Source of the DNA: Rhizobium sp. BK602 | Lineage (GTDB): Bacteria > Pseudomonadota > Alphaproteobacteria > Rhizobiales > Rhizobiaceae | Length of the DNA: 64,000 nucleotides | Direction: 5' to 3' | Assembly: GCF_014195095.1 (NCBI RefSeq) | Contig: NZ_JACIBC010000009.1 | Location: 186,001 to 250,000, forward strand | Shown here: positions 29,178 to 37,712 of the stretch, one piece after another | Layout: each line of letters begins with the position of its first letter | How positions within the stretch are numbered: the first letter of the stretch is position 1 | Position numbers and translations under genes: made by a program | Notes under the pieces: generated by a model | What the model was told of the DNA's origin: nothing | The model's input: only the letters and a program-made list of their open reading frames with translations | Databases searched by the model: none

Positions 29178-30077
29178 TCAGAGACGTGCGGCCACGTCGC
29201 TTGCAACCGGGATCGATGGTTGCGCACCGGCCTTCAGGCAGGCGAGCGAACCGGCGACGGCGGCGCGGCGCAGGCTCGCATGAAAATCCAGGCCCTGATC
29301 GAGGCTGGCGGCGAAATAACCACAGAAGGTATCGCCGGCGCCAACGGTATCGACCGGTTCGATGACGAGGCCCTTGGCGCGCGACAATTCACCGTCGCGG
29401 ATGGCGATGACGCCGTCACCGCCGAGCGTGACGATGAGCGTCTGCCCGGTCTCGGCATGCAGGCGGACAAGGGCCGCCTCGCGCTCGGCAGCCGACATGC
29501 CGTCCTGGCCGGCGAGCCGCTCGAACTCGGTCTCGTTGGCGATGACGATGTCGGCGAGGCGTCCGAGGCGCGCGGCGTCGGGAATGAGCGGCGCGAGATT
29601 GAGGATCGTGCGCACGCCCTTGGCCTTGGCGGCGGCGAGTGCGGTTTCGACGGCCGCGACCGGGATCTCGAATTGCAGCATCAGCGTATCGCCGGGGCTG
29701 AGCGCATCGACGGCGGCGGTCGCGTCCTTGGCCGTCACCGTGCCGTTGGCGCCGGGAACGACGGCAATCATGTTCTCGCCGTCGCCGCCGACGAGGATCA
29801 GCGCCGTGCCGGTCGGCTCGGACACATGGGCGACGGCGGAGAGATCGGTGCCGGCCGCACCGAGCAGGGCAAGGGCGGGCTTGGCGAAATCGTCATTGCC
29901 GACGGCGCCGCTCATGCGCACGGTCGAGCCGGCGCGGCGCGCCGCCAGCGCCTGGTTGGCGCCCTTGCCGCCGGCCGCGGTGGAAAAACCATTGCCGGCC
30001 ACGGTCTCACCCGGCTTCGGAAGGCGGTCGGTGGTGGCGATGAGGTCCATGTTGATGGAGCCGAAAATAGTGATCAT
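29178..30077 (-). CDS. rbsK: ribokinase (PfkB family)
   Basis: 299 residues starting MITIFGSINMDLIAT. It phosphorylates ribose at O5. The PfkB features are GGKGANQALAARRAG near the N-terminus, the NETEFERL substrate-side loop, the anion-hole and catalytic Asp in DTVGAGDTFCGYF near residue 245, and an ATP-binding LGGDGVI. A frame-open extension to 30119 lacks family similarity. The proximity to a nucleoside hydrolase suggests ribose derived from nucleosides; other PfkB sugars remain possible. Confidence 0.9.
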   Translation of the reverse strand: MITIFGSINMDLIATTDRLPKPGETVAGNGFSTAAGGKGANQALAARRAGSTVRMSGAVGNDDFAKPALALLGAAGTDLSAVAHVSEPTGTALILVGGDGENMIAVVPGANGTVTAKDATAAVDALSPGDTLMLQFEIPVAAVETALAAAKAKGVRTILNLAPLIPDAARLGRLADIVIANETEFERLAGQDGMSAAEREAALVRLHAETGQTLIVTLGGDGVIAIRDGELSRAKGLVIEPVDTVGAGDTFCGYFAASLDQGLDFHASLRRAAVAGSLACLKAGAQPSIPVASDVAARL

Positions 30078-30175
30078 GGGATGTCCCGCGCTGCGTGTTG
30101 ATCGCGCAATGATCCGCAAACCCGTTTGGCTTGCGGTGTCATGCGCCGATTTGGCGGCGACACTGCCCGAAGCGA

Positions 30176-31390
30176 TCAGTCCTCGTCAACCACCCTCAGC
30201 TTGAGTTGGCCAGTGCGATTGTCGATCGGCTTCGGCCGCTCGTCGCTGGCGGGCTTCGCCGGCTCTCCGGCGGCCTCGAATTCCAGCGCCTCGATCCGCT
30301 CGCCGCGCCGGGCCAGCTTGTCGGCGGAGGTGACGATCATGTCCACATCCTTCTGCGCCATGGCGAAGTGGCCCTGCAGCTTGCGCACCCGTTCGTCCAG
30401 GCGGGCAAGATCGTCCATCAGATGCGCCACCTCTCCCTGGATGACATGCGCCTGCTCGCGCATGCGCTGGTCCTTCAACACCGCCTGGATCACCTGGATC
30501 GACAGCATCAGCAGCGACGGCGAGACGATGACGATGCGCGAACGCTGCGCCTTCTGCACGATCGCCTCGAAATTCTCGTGGATTTCCGCGAAGATCGATT
30601 CGGAGGGAACGAAGAGGAAGGCGGTATCCTGCGTCTCGCCCTGGATGAGATATTTTTCGGCGATATCGCGGATATGCAACTCGATATCCCGGCGGAACTG
30701 CTGCGCGGCGATCTTGCCTTGCTCGCGGCCCGTTGCCGCGGCATTGCGGATGGCGTTCCAGGCCTCCAGCGGAAATTTGGCATCGATGACCAGCGGCGGC
30801 GAACCGTTCGGCATGCGCACCGTGCAGTCCGGCCGCGAGCCGTTCGACAGCGTCGGTTGGAAGGCATAGGCGCCGATCGGCAATCCGTCGGCGATGATCG
30901 TTTCCATACGTGCCTGGCCGAAAGCGCCGCGCGTCTGCTTGTTGGAAAGAATCGCCTGCAGCCCGACGACGTCCTTCGCCAGCGACTGGATGTTCGTCTG
31001 CGCGGCATCGATGACGGCCAGCCGCTCCTGTAGACGGCGCAGGTTCTCGTGCGTCGAGCGCGTCTGTTCGCCGATGGTCGCCGTCACCCGCTGCGACATG
31101 CCGTCGAGCCGCTGGCCGATGGCATGGTTGAGTTCCGCCTGCCGCGAGCCGAACAGCTCGGCCATGGTGGCGAGCCGCCCCTGCATTTCCGCCTGCGCCC
31201 TGAGGATTGCCGCCATGCCATGCTCGACATCCTCGCTTCGCAGCAGCTCCTCTTCCGACTGCCGTCGCCTGCCGGCGAGGAGAAGGACGACCACGATGGC
31301 CGCAAGCAGGATGGCGAGACCAGTCAGGATTTCGATCGCGGAAAAGGCTTGGCCGAAGAGGGTAAAGGACATGATATCGGGTAAACTCAT
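30176..31390 (-). CDS. rmuC: DNA recombination protein RmuC
   Basis: 404 residues. A single N-terminal membrane helix (about 18-40) is followed by a long coiled coil (about 45-150) and the RmuC nuclease-like core, including PDCTVRMPNG, VIDAKFPLEAW and AFLFVPSESIFAEIHE. The family limits DNA rearrangement at inverted repeats. No clear ribosome binding site precedes the ATG at 31390; a second ATG at 31372 is possible. Confidence 0.92.
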   Translation of the reverse strand: MSLPDIMSFTLFGQAFSAIEILTGLAILLAAIVVVLLLAGRRRQSEEELLRSEDVEHGMAAILRAQAEMQGRLATMAELFGSRQAELNHAIGQRLDGMSQRVTATIGEQTRSTHENLRRLQERLAVIDAAQTNIQSLAKDVVGLQAILSNKQTRGAFGQARMETIIADGLPIGAYAFQPTLSNGSRPDCTVRMPNGSPPLVIDAKFPLEAWNAIRNAAATGREQGKIAAQQFRRDIELHIRDIAEKYLIQGETQDTAFLFVPSESIFAEIHENFEAIVQKAQRSRIVIVSPSLLMLSIQVIQAVLKDQRMREQAHVIQGEVAHLMDDLARLDERVRKLQGHFAMAQKDVDMIVTSADKLARRGERIEALEFEAAGEPAKPASDERPKPIDNRTGQLKLRVVDED

Positions 31391-31559
31391 GGAACGCGTG
31401 ACGGCACCATAGCAAAATCGGTGTGAATATCCAGATCAAAACGTGAACAAAATTTCAGGCCGCCGTTATGGGTGCGGATGCGGCGGGCGTTGAAAAAACA
31501 CGGCGTTGCCGCCATCTAGAGAATTCCATCGCATCACAAGATGCGTTATGGGAAACGTC

Positions 31560-32075
31560 ATGACGATCAAGCCACTCATCATTTTGCCCGATCCGCTGCT
31601 CCGCCAGGCTTCCAAGCCCATCGAGCGCGTCGATACCGAAATTCAACGTCTCGCCGACGACATGCTGGAAACCATGTATGATGCGCCAGGCATCGGCCTT
31701 GCCGCCATCCAGATCGGCGTTCCCCGCCGCATGCTGGTGATCGATGTCGCGCGCGAGGGCGAGGACAAGAAGCCATTGGTCTTCATCAATCCCGAGATTG
31801 TCGCGTCCTCCGACGAACGTTCGGTCTATGAGGAGGGCTGTCTCTCGATCCCCGATTATTATGCGGAAGTGGAACGCCCGGCGCGCATCACCGTCAAGCA
31901 TGTTGACCGCGACGGCAAGGAACAGGTGCTCGAGGCCGACGGCCTGCTCGCCACCTGCCTCCAGCACGAGATCGATCATCTGAACGGCGTGCTGTTCATC
32001 GATTATATCTCGCGCCTGAAGCGCGACATGGTGATCAAGAAGTTCACCAAGGCGGCCAAGGCGAAGGCGCTCTGA
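31560..32075 (+). CDS. def: peptide deformylase
   Basis: 171 residues from MTIKPLIILPDPLLRQ. It removes the formyl group from nascent peptides. All three metal/active-site motifs are intact: GIGLAAIQIG, EEGCLSIP (Cys ligand) and QHEIDHLNG (HExxH type). A frame-open extension upstream of 31560 is unsupported. In related genomes fmt normally follows directly; here a toxin-antitoxin pair is in between. Confidence 0.96.
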   Translation: MTIKPLIILPDPLLRQASKPIERVDTEIQRLADDMLETMYDAPGIGLAAIQIGVPRRMLVIDVAREGEDKKPLVFINPEIVASSDERSVYEEGCLSIPDYYAEVERPARITVKHVDRDGKEQVLEADGLLATCLQHEIDHLNGVLFIDYISRLKRDMVIKKFTKAAKAKAL

Positions 32076-32105
32076 GGCGAACGTTGAAAGATCGGCCTGA
32101 TGCGC

Positions 32106-32128
32106 TTATGATATCAGTGATATCATAA
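32106..32128. promoter_or_regulatory. palindromic operator/promoter of the toxin-antitoxin operon
   Basis: Perfect 11-base arms ttatgatatca and tgatatcataa around one G. The arms include a TATGAT sequence resembling a -10 box. The GGAG ribosome binding site of the antitoxin begins 2 bases after the palindrome. This is the expected binding site for an autorepressing ribbon-helix-helix antitoxin. Confidence 0.8.
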
Positions 32129-32140
32129 TGGAGATGCCGA

Positions 32141-32431
32141 ATGAGCGACCTTTTGATTCGCGATATTCCCGATGCGATGAAGCAGGATATTGCCGAGCGG
32201 GCAAAGCAGACGGGTCGCAGCCTGTCGGAGGAAGCAAAGGTGTTGCTTCGTAAAGCTCTGTTGGCTGAAAATGATAACCGCCGCAGTGGACTATCGGCCT
32301 GGGAGGCGCTGCGTCCGATCTTCTTCGACGAAAGTGATCCTGAGGCGGGCGAGGAATTTGCGCGCATTATGGACGAGATCGAAGCGGAGCGGAAAAAGGA
32401 TTTCGGCCGGCCGGTCGAAGAATTTGAATGA
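32141..32431 (+). CDS. FitA/VapB-like ribbon-helix-helix antitoxin
   Basis: 96 residues. The N-terminal ribbon-helix-helix domain (MSDLLIRDIPDAMKQDIAER...GRSLSEEAKVLLRKAL) binds DNA. The acidic C-terminal half (FFDESDPEAGEEFARIMDEI) should wrap the toxin active site. It overlaps the toxin start by ATGA. Codon use looks less GC-biased than the neighbours, consistent with acquisition. Confidence 0.9.
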   Translation: MSDLLIRDIPDAMKQDIAERAKQTGRSLSEEAKVLLRKALLAENDNRRSGLSAWEALRPIFFDESDPEAGEEFARIMDEIEAERKKDFGRPVEEFE

Positions 32432-32847
32432 TCGTTCTCGATACGAATGTCGTCTCGGAGCTGACCAAGCCTGAGACAAACCAGCAAGTCAAAGCATGGA
32501 TGTTGGTTCAACCCGAATGGGATGTTCATCTCTGTGATGTGGTCGTGATGGAGTTGTCGTACGGGGCGGAACGCTTCCGTCTTCGAACGAATTCCAGTCG
32601 CCATGTCGAGATTTTCAACGCGCTTCTGGGCGCGTTCAGAGGCAAAATAGTGAGCTTCGATCATCATTGCGCGATTGAGACTGGCCGCATTCGTGCCCGT
32701 CGCGAACGGATCGGCCATCAGATTTCCGTCCAGGACGCCATGATCGCCGCTATCTGCCTTTCGCATGGCGCCACCTTGGCGACGCGCAACACAAAAGATT
32801 TCGAAGGGCTTGATCTCAAGCTCGTAAACCCGTTTGAAGGTGGCTGA
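32428..32847 (+). CDS. FitB/VapC-like PIN-domain toxin
   Basis: 139 residues of the PIN fold, predicted Mg-dependent ribonuclease. The acidic residues are visible in IVLDTNVVSEL (Asp5), VVVMELSYGAERF (Glu), ISVQDAMIAA (Asp) and LATRNTKDFEGL (Asp). In VapC/FitB relatives these coordinate metal for tRNA or RNA cleavage. It is translationally coupled to the antitoxin. The active-site set is complete, so the toxin should be functional. Confidence 0.92.
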   Translation: MIVLDTNVVSELTKPETNQQVKAWMLVQPEWDVHLCDVVVMELSYGAERFRLRTNSSRHVEIFNALLGAFRGKIVSFDHHCAIETGRIRARRERIGHQISVQDAMIAAICLSHGATLATRNTKDFEGLDLKLVNPFEGG

Positions 32848-32923
32848 TCCATGACCCGAAATGGCGCGGAGCGCTTTTGGATGAAACCCGCGCCAAGCCG
32901 CATATCCTAGCCGGACAAACTGT

Positions 32924-33871
32924 ATGTCGCTGAATATCATCTTTATGGGAACGCCCGAATTCTCCGTGCCGACGCTGCGGTCGCTGGTCGATGCCGGGCA
33001 TAGAGTTCGCGCCGTCTACACGCAGCCGCCACGGCCGGGTGGGCGCCGCGGGCTCGATCTGCAGAAGTCGCCGGTGCATCAGGCCGCGGAACTATTGGGC
33101 CTGCCGGTCTTCACGCCGGTCAATTTCAAGGAACCGGACGAGCGCCAGCGCTTTCGCGATCTTCAGGCCGATGTCGCCGTGGTCGTCGCCTATGGGCTGC
33201 TGCTGCCAGAGGCGATCCTCACGGGCACGCGGCTAGGCTGCTATAATGGCCATGCCTCGCTGCTGCCGCGCTGGCGCGGAGCGGCCCCCATCCAGCGGGC
33301 GATCATGGCCGGCGACAGGAACACCGGCATGATGGTGATGAAGATGGACAAGGGCCTGGACACCGGCCCGGTCGCCCTCACACGGGAGGTCGAGATCGGC
33401 GACACCATGACCGCCGGCGAGCTGCACGACAGGCTGATGCTGGTCGGCGCCAAGGCGATGGCGGAAGCGATGGACAGACTGGAGCATGGCGAGCTGCCGT
33501 TGACGGAACAGCCCGCCGACGGCGTCGTCTACGCCTCCAAGATCGACAAGGCCGAGACCCGCATCGATTTCAACCGACCCGCCGCCGATGTGCACAATCA
33601 TATTCGTGGGCTGTCGCCGTTTCCGGGCGCCTGGTTCGAGGCCGAGATCGCCGGCAGGCCCGAGCGGGTCAAGGTGCTCGGCTCCGAGCCTGCGGCAGGC
33701 GAGGGCGCGGCCGGCGAAGTGCTGACGGACGATCTGGTGATCGCCTGCGCGTCCGGCGCCATCAGGCTGACGAAGCTGCAAAAGGCCGGCGGCAAGCCGC
33801 TGGCTGCGGCCGATTTCCTGCGCGGCACGCCGATCGCGCCGGGCACGATGCTTGCGGCGGGGCCAGCCTGA
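32924..33871 (+). CDS. fmt: methionyl-tRNA formyltransferase
   Basis: 315 residues. It formylates initiator Met-tRNA. The formyl-transfer core is intact, with NGHASLLPRWRGAAPIQ (catalytic Asn and His; a Gly replaces the more usual Ile between them) and the catalytic Asp in KMDKGLDTGP. The C-terminal tRNA-binding domain follows (about 205-310). No strong ribosome binding site is visible before the ATG, perhaps because the upstream context changed when the toxin-antitoxin pair arrived. The stop overlaps the truA start by one base. Confidence 0.96.
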   Translation: MSLNIIFMGTPEFSVPTLRSLVDAGHRVRAVYTQPPRPGGRRGLDLQKSPVHQAAELLGLPVFTPVNFKEPDERQRFRDLQADVAVVVAYGLLLPEAILTGTRLGCYNGHASLLPRWRGAAPIQRAIMAGDRNTGMMVMKMDKGLDTGPVALTREVEIGDTMTAGELHDRLMLVGAKAMAEAMDRLEHGELPLTEQPADGVVYASKIDKAETRIDFNRPAADVHNHIRGLSPFPGAWFEAEIAGRPERVKVLGSEPAAGEGAAGEVLTDDLVIACASGAIRLTKLQKAGGKPLAAADFLRGTPIAPGTMLAAGPA

Positions 33872-34668
33872 TGCCGCGCTACCGCATGACCGTCGAATAT
33901 GACGGCATTCCCTATGTCGGCTGGCAGCGTCAGGACAATGGTCCCTCCGTGCAGGGCGCGATCGAGGGCGCCATCCTGTCGCTGACGGGCGAGAAGGTTT
34001 CCATTCGCGGTGCGGGCCGCACCGATTCCGGCGTGCATGCCATGGGCCAGGTGGCGCATGCCGATCTCTCCAGGGACTGGAAGCCGCATACGCTGCGCAA
34101 CGCGCTGAACGCCCATCTAAGGCTCGCGGGAGATCGTGTCGCCATCGTTGACGTCATGGAAGTCGATGCCGGTTTCGACGCCCGCTTTTCGGCCATCCGC
34201 CGGCATTATCTCTACCGGATCATTGCCCGCCGTGCGCCGCTGGCGCTGGAAGCCGGGCGTGCCTGGTGGGTGCCGAAGGACATGGATCACGAGGTCATGC
34301 ATGCGGCGGCGCAGATGCTGGTCGGTCGGCACGATTTCACGACCTTCCGCTCTGCCCATTGCCAGGCGAACAGCCCGGTGCGCACGCTCGACCGGCTGGA
34401 CGTGACGCGCAGCGGCGACCTGATCGAAATCCGCGCCACGGCGCAGAGCTTCCTGCACAATCAGATTCGCTCCTTTGCCGGAACGCTGAAGCTTGCCGGC
34501 GAAGGCAAGTGGACGCCCGACGACGTGCGCGCCGCGCTGGAGGCGCGCGACCGCAAGGCCTGCGGCCCCGTCGCACCGCCGGACGGTCTCTATTTCATGC
34601 AGGTGGATTATCGCGACGATGCCAGCACCGAGGCGCCGGTCCTCGAGGACGAGGCCGACGATAGCTGA
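33871..34668 (+). CDS. truA: tRNA pseudouridine(38-40) synthase TruA
   Basis: 265 residues. The catalytic aspartate lies in GAGRTDSGVHAMGQVAH. YDGIPYVGWQRQ near the N-terminus and FLHNQIRSFAGTL near the C-terminus are the other family landmarks. It is translationally coupled to fmt (TGATG). Confidence 0.96.
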   Translation: MPRYRMTVEYDGIPYVGWQRQDNGPSVQGAIEGAILSLTGEKVSIRGAGRTDSGVHAMGQVAHADLSRDWKPHTLRNALNAHLRLAGDRVAIVDVMEVDAGFDARFSAIRRHYLYRIIARRAPLALEAGRAWWVPKDMDHEVMHAAAQMLVGRHDFTTFRSAHCQANSPVRTLDRLDVTRSGDLIEIRATAQSFLHNQIRSFAGTLKLAGEGKWTPDDVRAALEARDRKACGPVAPPDGLYFMQVDYRDDASTEAPVLEDEADDS

Positions 34669-34675
34669 TCGTCAG

Positions 34676-34695
34676 GCGATGTGGCGTCACATCGC
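34676..34695. terminator. hairpin between convergent truA and the membrane protein gene
   Basis: gcgatgtg / cacatcgc arms with a GCGT loop, in the 30-base gap. No T-run follows on either strand, so it is a weak terminator candidate. Confidence 0.45.
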
Positions 34696-34698
34696 AAC

Positions 34699-35298
34699 TC
34701 AGACCGGCGGGTAGATACCGAGAAATCGCTGCAGGAAGTCGGTCAGTAGCATACTCGGAATGAGCAGCATCAGCGTCAGTGTGCCGACGAAGAGCGGGTG
34801 CGTGCCGAGGATCATTCTCAGAATGCGCGCGAGTGAAAAGATGATCGCCATCATCAGCGCCAGCCACAGCATGGCCGCCAGCGCACTGGCGCCGGGAACG
34901 AAAGCGAGCAGCGCGATCAGCAGGGCATTGAGGTAGGATGTCGGCAGGCCGAGCCAGTTCACGACGACGACGATTGGAGTGAACTTGTCGCCGAAACGGA
35001 AGATCAATAGCAGCACGCCGGCAAAGACCAGCGGCGTCAGCCAGCTCGCCGCCTCGACCAGGGCAAGCCGAAAGAAGAAGGCCATGCCGGTCACGGTTTC
35101 CGGCGGCATGGCGAAGAGATAGGCCCGCTGCCACCAGAGCCAGGAAATGCCGATCGACGGCAGGCACCAGAGGATCGCCCAGAAGGAGCGCATCATGCCG
35201 CGATCCGAAATGTCCAGATACTGGAAGCCGCGCGCATCCATGCGGATGAGAAGCCACAGGCCGGCCAGATAATATTGGACTTCCCTAAAGCTCGGCAT
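34699..35298 (-). CDS. integral membrane protein of unknown function, coupled to dapE
   Basis: 199 residues. The ATG overlaps the last 14 bases of dapE, implying translational coupling. Roughly five transmembrane segments can be seen: FWAILWCLPSIGISWLWW, WLTPLVFAGVLLLIF, ALLIALLAFVPGASALA, MLWLALMMAIIF and LFVGTLTLMLLIPSMLL. The N-terminal MDARGFQYLDISDRG is a cytoplasmic-looking lead-in. I do not recognise a characterised family. In rhizobia a membrane protein commonly follows dapE. Confidence 0.75.
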   Translation of the reverse strand: MPSFREVQYYLAGLWLLIRMDARGFQYLDISDRGMMRSFWAILWCLPSIGISWLWWQRAYLFAMPPETVTGMAFFFRLALVEAASWLTPLVFAGVLLLIFRFGDKFTPIVVVVNWLGLPTSYLNALLIALLAFVPGASALAAMLWLALMMAIIFSLARILRMILGTHPLFVGTLTLMLLIPSMLLTDFLQRFLGIYPPV

Positions 35299-36478
35299 TC
35301 GCGAACCAGCGCTGGATGAAGGTCTCGTAGATGCCGGTCAGGGTTTCGAGATCGGAAACGGCGACGCGCTCGTCGACCATATGCATGGTCTGACCGACGA
35401 GGCCGAACTCCACCACGGGGCAATAATCCTTGATGAAGCGTGCATCCGAGGTGCCGCCGGTGGTCGAAAGCTGCGGCGTCCGACCGGTGACGTTTTCGAC
35501 CGCCGAGGATAGCGAGGCGATCAGCGCGTTGTTGCGGGTCAGGAACACCTGGCTCGGCCGTTCGGACCAGACGATATCATATTTAGTCGGCGCACGACCC
35601 GGGCGCAGCATCTGATCCGCCGCGGCGGCATCGAGGCGTGAGAGAATCTCCGCCTTCAGTGTCTCGGCGGTCCAGCTGTCGTTGAAGCGGATGTTGAAGG
35701 CGGCGGTCGCCTTGGCCGGAATGACGTTGGTGGCGGCATTGCCGACATCGATCGTCGTCACCTCGAGGTTCGACGGCTGGAAATTCTCGGTGCCGGCATC
35801 GAAGGGCGGATGGAGCAGCGCTTCGGTCAGCTTGACGATGCTGCGCACCGGATTGTCGGCAAGATGCGGATAGGCGGCATGGCCCTGCACGCCGTGAACG
35901 GTGATGAAACCGGATATCGAGCCGCGGCGTCCGATCTTGATCATGTCGCCGAGCTGGTCGGGATTGGTCGGCTCGCCGACCAGCGACGCATCCCAGCGCT
36001 CGCCGCGCTCGGCGGCCCATTGCAGCAGCTTGACCGTGCCGTTGATCGCGGGGCCTTCCTCGTCGCCGGTGATCAGGAAGGAGATGGAGCCGGCGGGCGG
36101 TCCGTGCTTCTCGATATGACGGGCGACGGCGGCGGCAAAGCAGGCGATGCCGCCCTTCATGTCGACCGCGCCACGGCCGAAAAGCTCGCCATCGGCGATC
36201 TCGGCGGCAAAGGGCGGATGGCTCCAGGCGGCGGCGTCACCGACCGGCACGACGTCCGTATGGCCGGCGAACATCAGATGCGGACCCTCGGTGCCGAGAC
36301 GGGCATAGAGGTTCTCGATATCGGGCGTGCCCGGCTCGCTGGCCGTCATGCGCTCCACCTTGAAGCCGAGCGGCGCCAGCATGTCGGCGAGCGCTGTCAG
36401 CGCGCCGCCTTCGGCCGGCGTCACGGAGGCGCAGCGGATCAGGGTTTGCAGATTGGCGACGGGATCGGTGACGGTCAT
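35285..36478 (-). CDS. dapE: succinyl-diaminopimelate desuccinylase
   Basis: 397 residues of the M20 metallopeptidase fold. It hydrolyses N-succinyl-LL-diaminopimelate in lysine and peptidoglycan precursor synthesis. Zinc ligands and catalytic residues are visible in FAGHTDVVP (His, Asp), GAVDMKGG (Asp), TGDEEGPA (Glu-Glu), VGEPTN (Glu) and TMHMVDERV (His). The second gene of the dapD-dapE-membrane protein run. Confidence 0.96.
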   Translation of the reverse strand: MTVTDPVANLQTLIRCASVTPAEGGALTALADMLAPLGFKVERMTASEPGTPDIENLYARLGTEGPHLMFAGHTDVVPVGDAAAWSHPPFAAEIADGELFGRGAVDMKGGIACFAAAVARHIEKHGPPAGSISFLITGDEEGPAINGTVKLLQWAAERGERWDASLVGEPTNPDQLGDMIKIGRRGSISGFITVHGVQGHAAYPHLADNPVRSIVKLTEALLHPPFDAGTENFQPSNLEVTTIDVGNAATNVIPAKATAAFNIRFNDSWTAETLKAEILSRLDAAAADQMLRPGRAPTKYDIVWSERPSQVFLTRNNALIASLSSAVENVTGRTPQLSTTGGTSDARFIKDYCPVVEFGLVGQTMHMVDERVAVSDLETLTGIYETFIQRWFANAEL

Positions 36479-36609
36479 CGGAGGCTACTTATCCGGCGGG
36501 AAATGGCAAAGCGATGGCAGAATACGAACGGCAGGCTGAAAATCGCCGCCGCGATTCGATCGAGGGCAATTTTAGCAATTGCGCGGGTTCTGTCACCCGG
36601 AAAGCGTGT

Positions 36610-36632
36610 GGGGCGCTTTCAGCAAGCGCCCC
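36610..36632 (-). terminator. GC-rich stem-loop between dapD and dapE
   Basis: ggggcgctt / aagcgcccc perfect 9-bp stem starting 10 bases after the dapD stop on the reverse strand. There is no T-run. It could attenuate read-through into dapE or stabilise the dapD mRNA end. Confidence 0.45.
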
Positions 36633-36641
36633 CGTTTCATC

Positions 36642-37499
36642 TCAGTCGCGCAGCAGTTCGTTGATGCCCGTCTTCGAGCGGGTCTTTTCATCGACGCGCT
36701 TGACGATGACGGCGCAATAAAGGCTGGGTGCCGGCTGGCCGTTCGCCATGGTGTTGCCGCTCGGCAGCGCGCCGGCGACGACGACCGAGTAGGGCGGCAC
36801 TTCGCCATAGGTGATCTCGCCCGTGGTGCGGTCGACGATCTTGGTCGACTTGCCGATGAAGACGCCCATGCCGAGCACAGAACCCTCGCGGATGATGCAG
36901 CCCTCGACCACTTCCGAACGTGCGCCGATGAAGCAATTGTCCTCGATGATGGTCGGGCCGGCCTGCATCGGCTCCAGCACACCGCCGATGCCGACGCCGC
37001 CCGACAGATGCACATGCTTGCCGATCTGCGCGCAGGAGCCGACGGTCGCCCAGGTGTCGACCATGGTGCCTTCGCCGACATAGGCGCCGAGGTTGACGAA
37101 GGAGGGCATCAGGATGGCATTGGGAGCGATATAGGCGGAATGACGCACGACGGCGTTCGGCACGGCGCGGAAGCCGGCTTCGCGGAAGCGGTTCTCGCCC
37201 CAGCCTTCGAACTTGGAGGGAACCTTGTCCCACCAGGTCGCGCCTGCGGGGCCGCCTTCGACGATCTTCATGTCGTTGAGGCGGAAGGAGAGCAGCACCG
37301 CCTTCTTGAGCCACTGGTTGACGGTCCAGTTGCCGTCGGAACCGCGCTCGGCCACGCGCACCTTGCCGCTGTCGAGCAGGTTGAGCGCCGTTTCCACGGC
37401 ATCGCGGACTTCGCCGCGCGTCGACGTGTTCACATTGTCGCGATTGTCGAAGGCGGCCTCGATGGCATTTTCGAGAGAGGCGAGATCGGTGGCGCTCAT
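36642..37499 (-). CDS. dapD: 2,3,4,5-tetrahydropyridine-2,6-dicarboxylate N-succinyltransferase
   Basis: 285 residues. It transfers succinyl from succinyl-CoA in the DAP pathway, upstream of DapE. The protein shows the left-handed beta-helix hexapeptide repeats (for example SAYIAPNAILMPSFVNLGAY and IIEDNCFIGARSEV) and the trimer-typical FEGWGENRFREAGFR segment. Full length and intact. Confidence 0.96.
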   Translation of the reverse strand: MSATDLASLENAIEAAFDNRDNVNTSTRGEVRDAVETALNLLDSGKVRVAERGSDGNWTVNQWLKKAVLLSFRLNDMKIVEGGPAGATWWDKVPSKFEGWGENRFREAGFRAVPNAVVRHSAYIAPNAILMPSFVNLGAYVGEGTMVDTWATVGSCAQIGKHVHLSGGVGIGGVLEPMQAGPTIIEDNCFIGARSEVVEGCIIREGSVLGMGVFIGKSTKIVDRTTGEITYGEVPPYSVVVAGALPSGNTMANGQPAPSLYCAVIVKRVDEKTRSKTGINELLRD

Positions 37500-37712
37500 G
37501 GGAATTCCTTAAAACGTCTGTGGCTAGCGTGATTTCCGGAAATGGTCCGGAAGCGGTCGATTGGTCCTATAGCATGGATGCCGAAAATGGAATGTCTTTT
37601 CCGCGCCGATTGAGCTTGGATTCAAGGCGTTGTAGGGGCATATGCAAGAGCTTGGCTATTTCCGTCCATCGGCAGAAACGGCCCGTCATGATCGATTCGA
37701 AAGGCATGGGAA

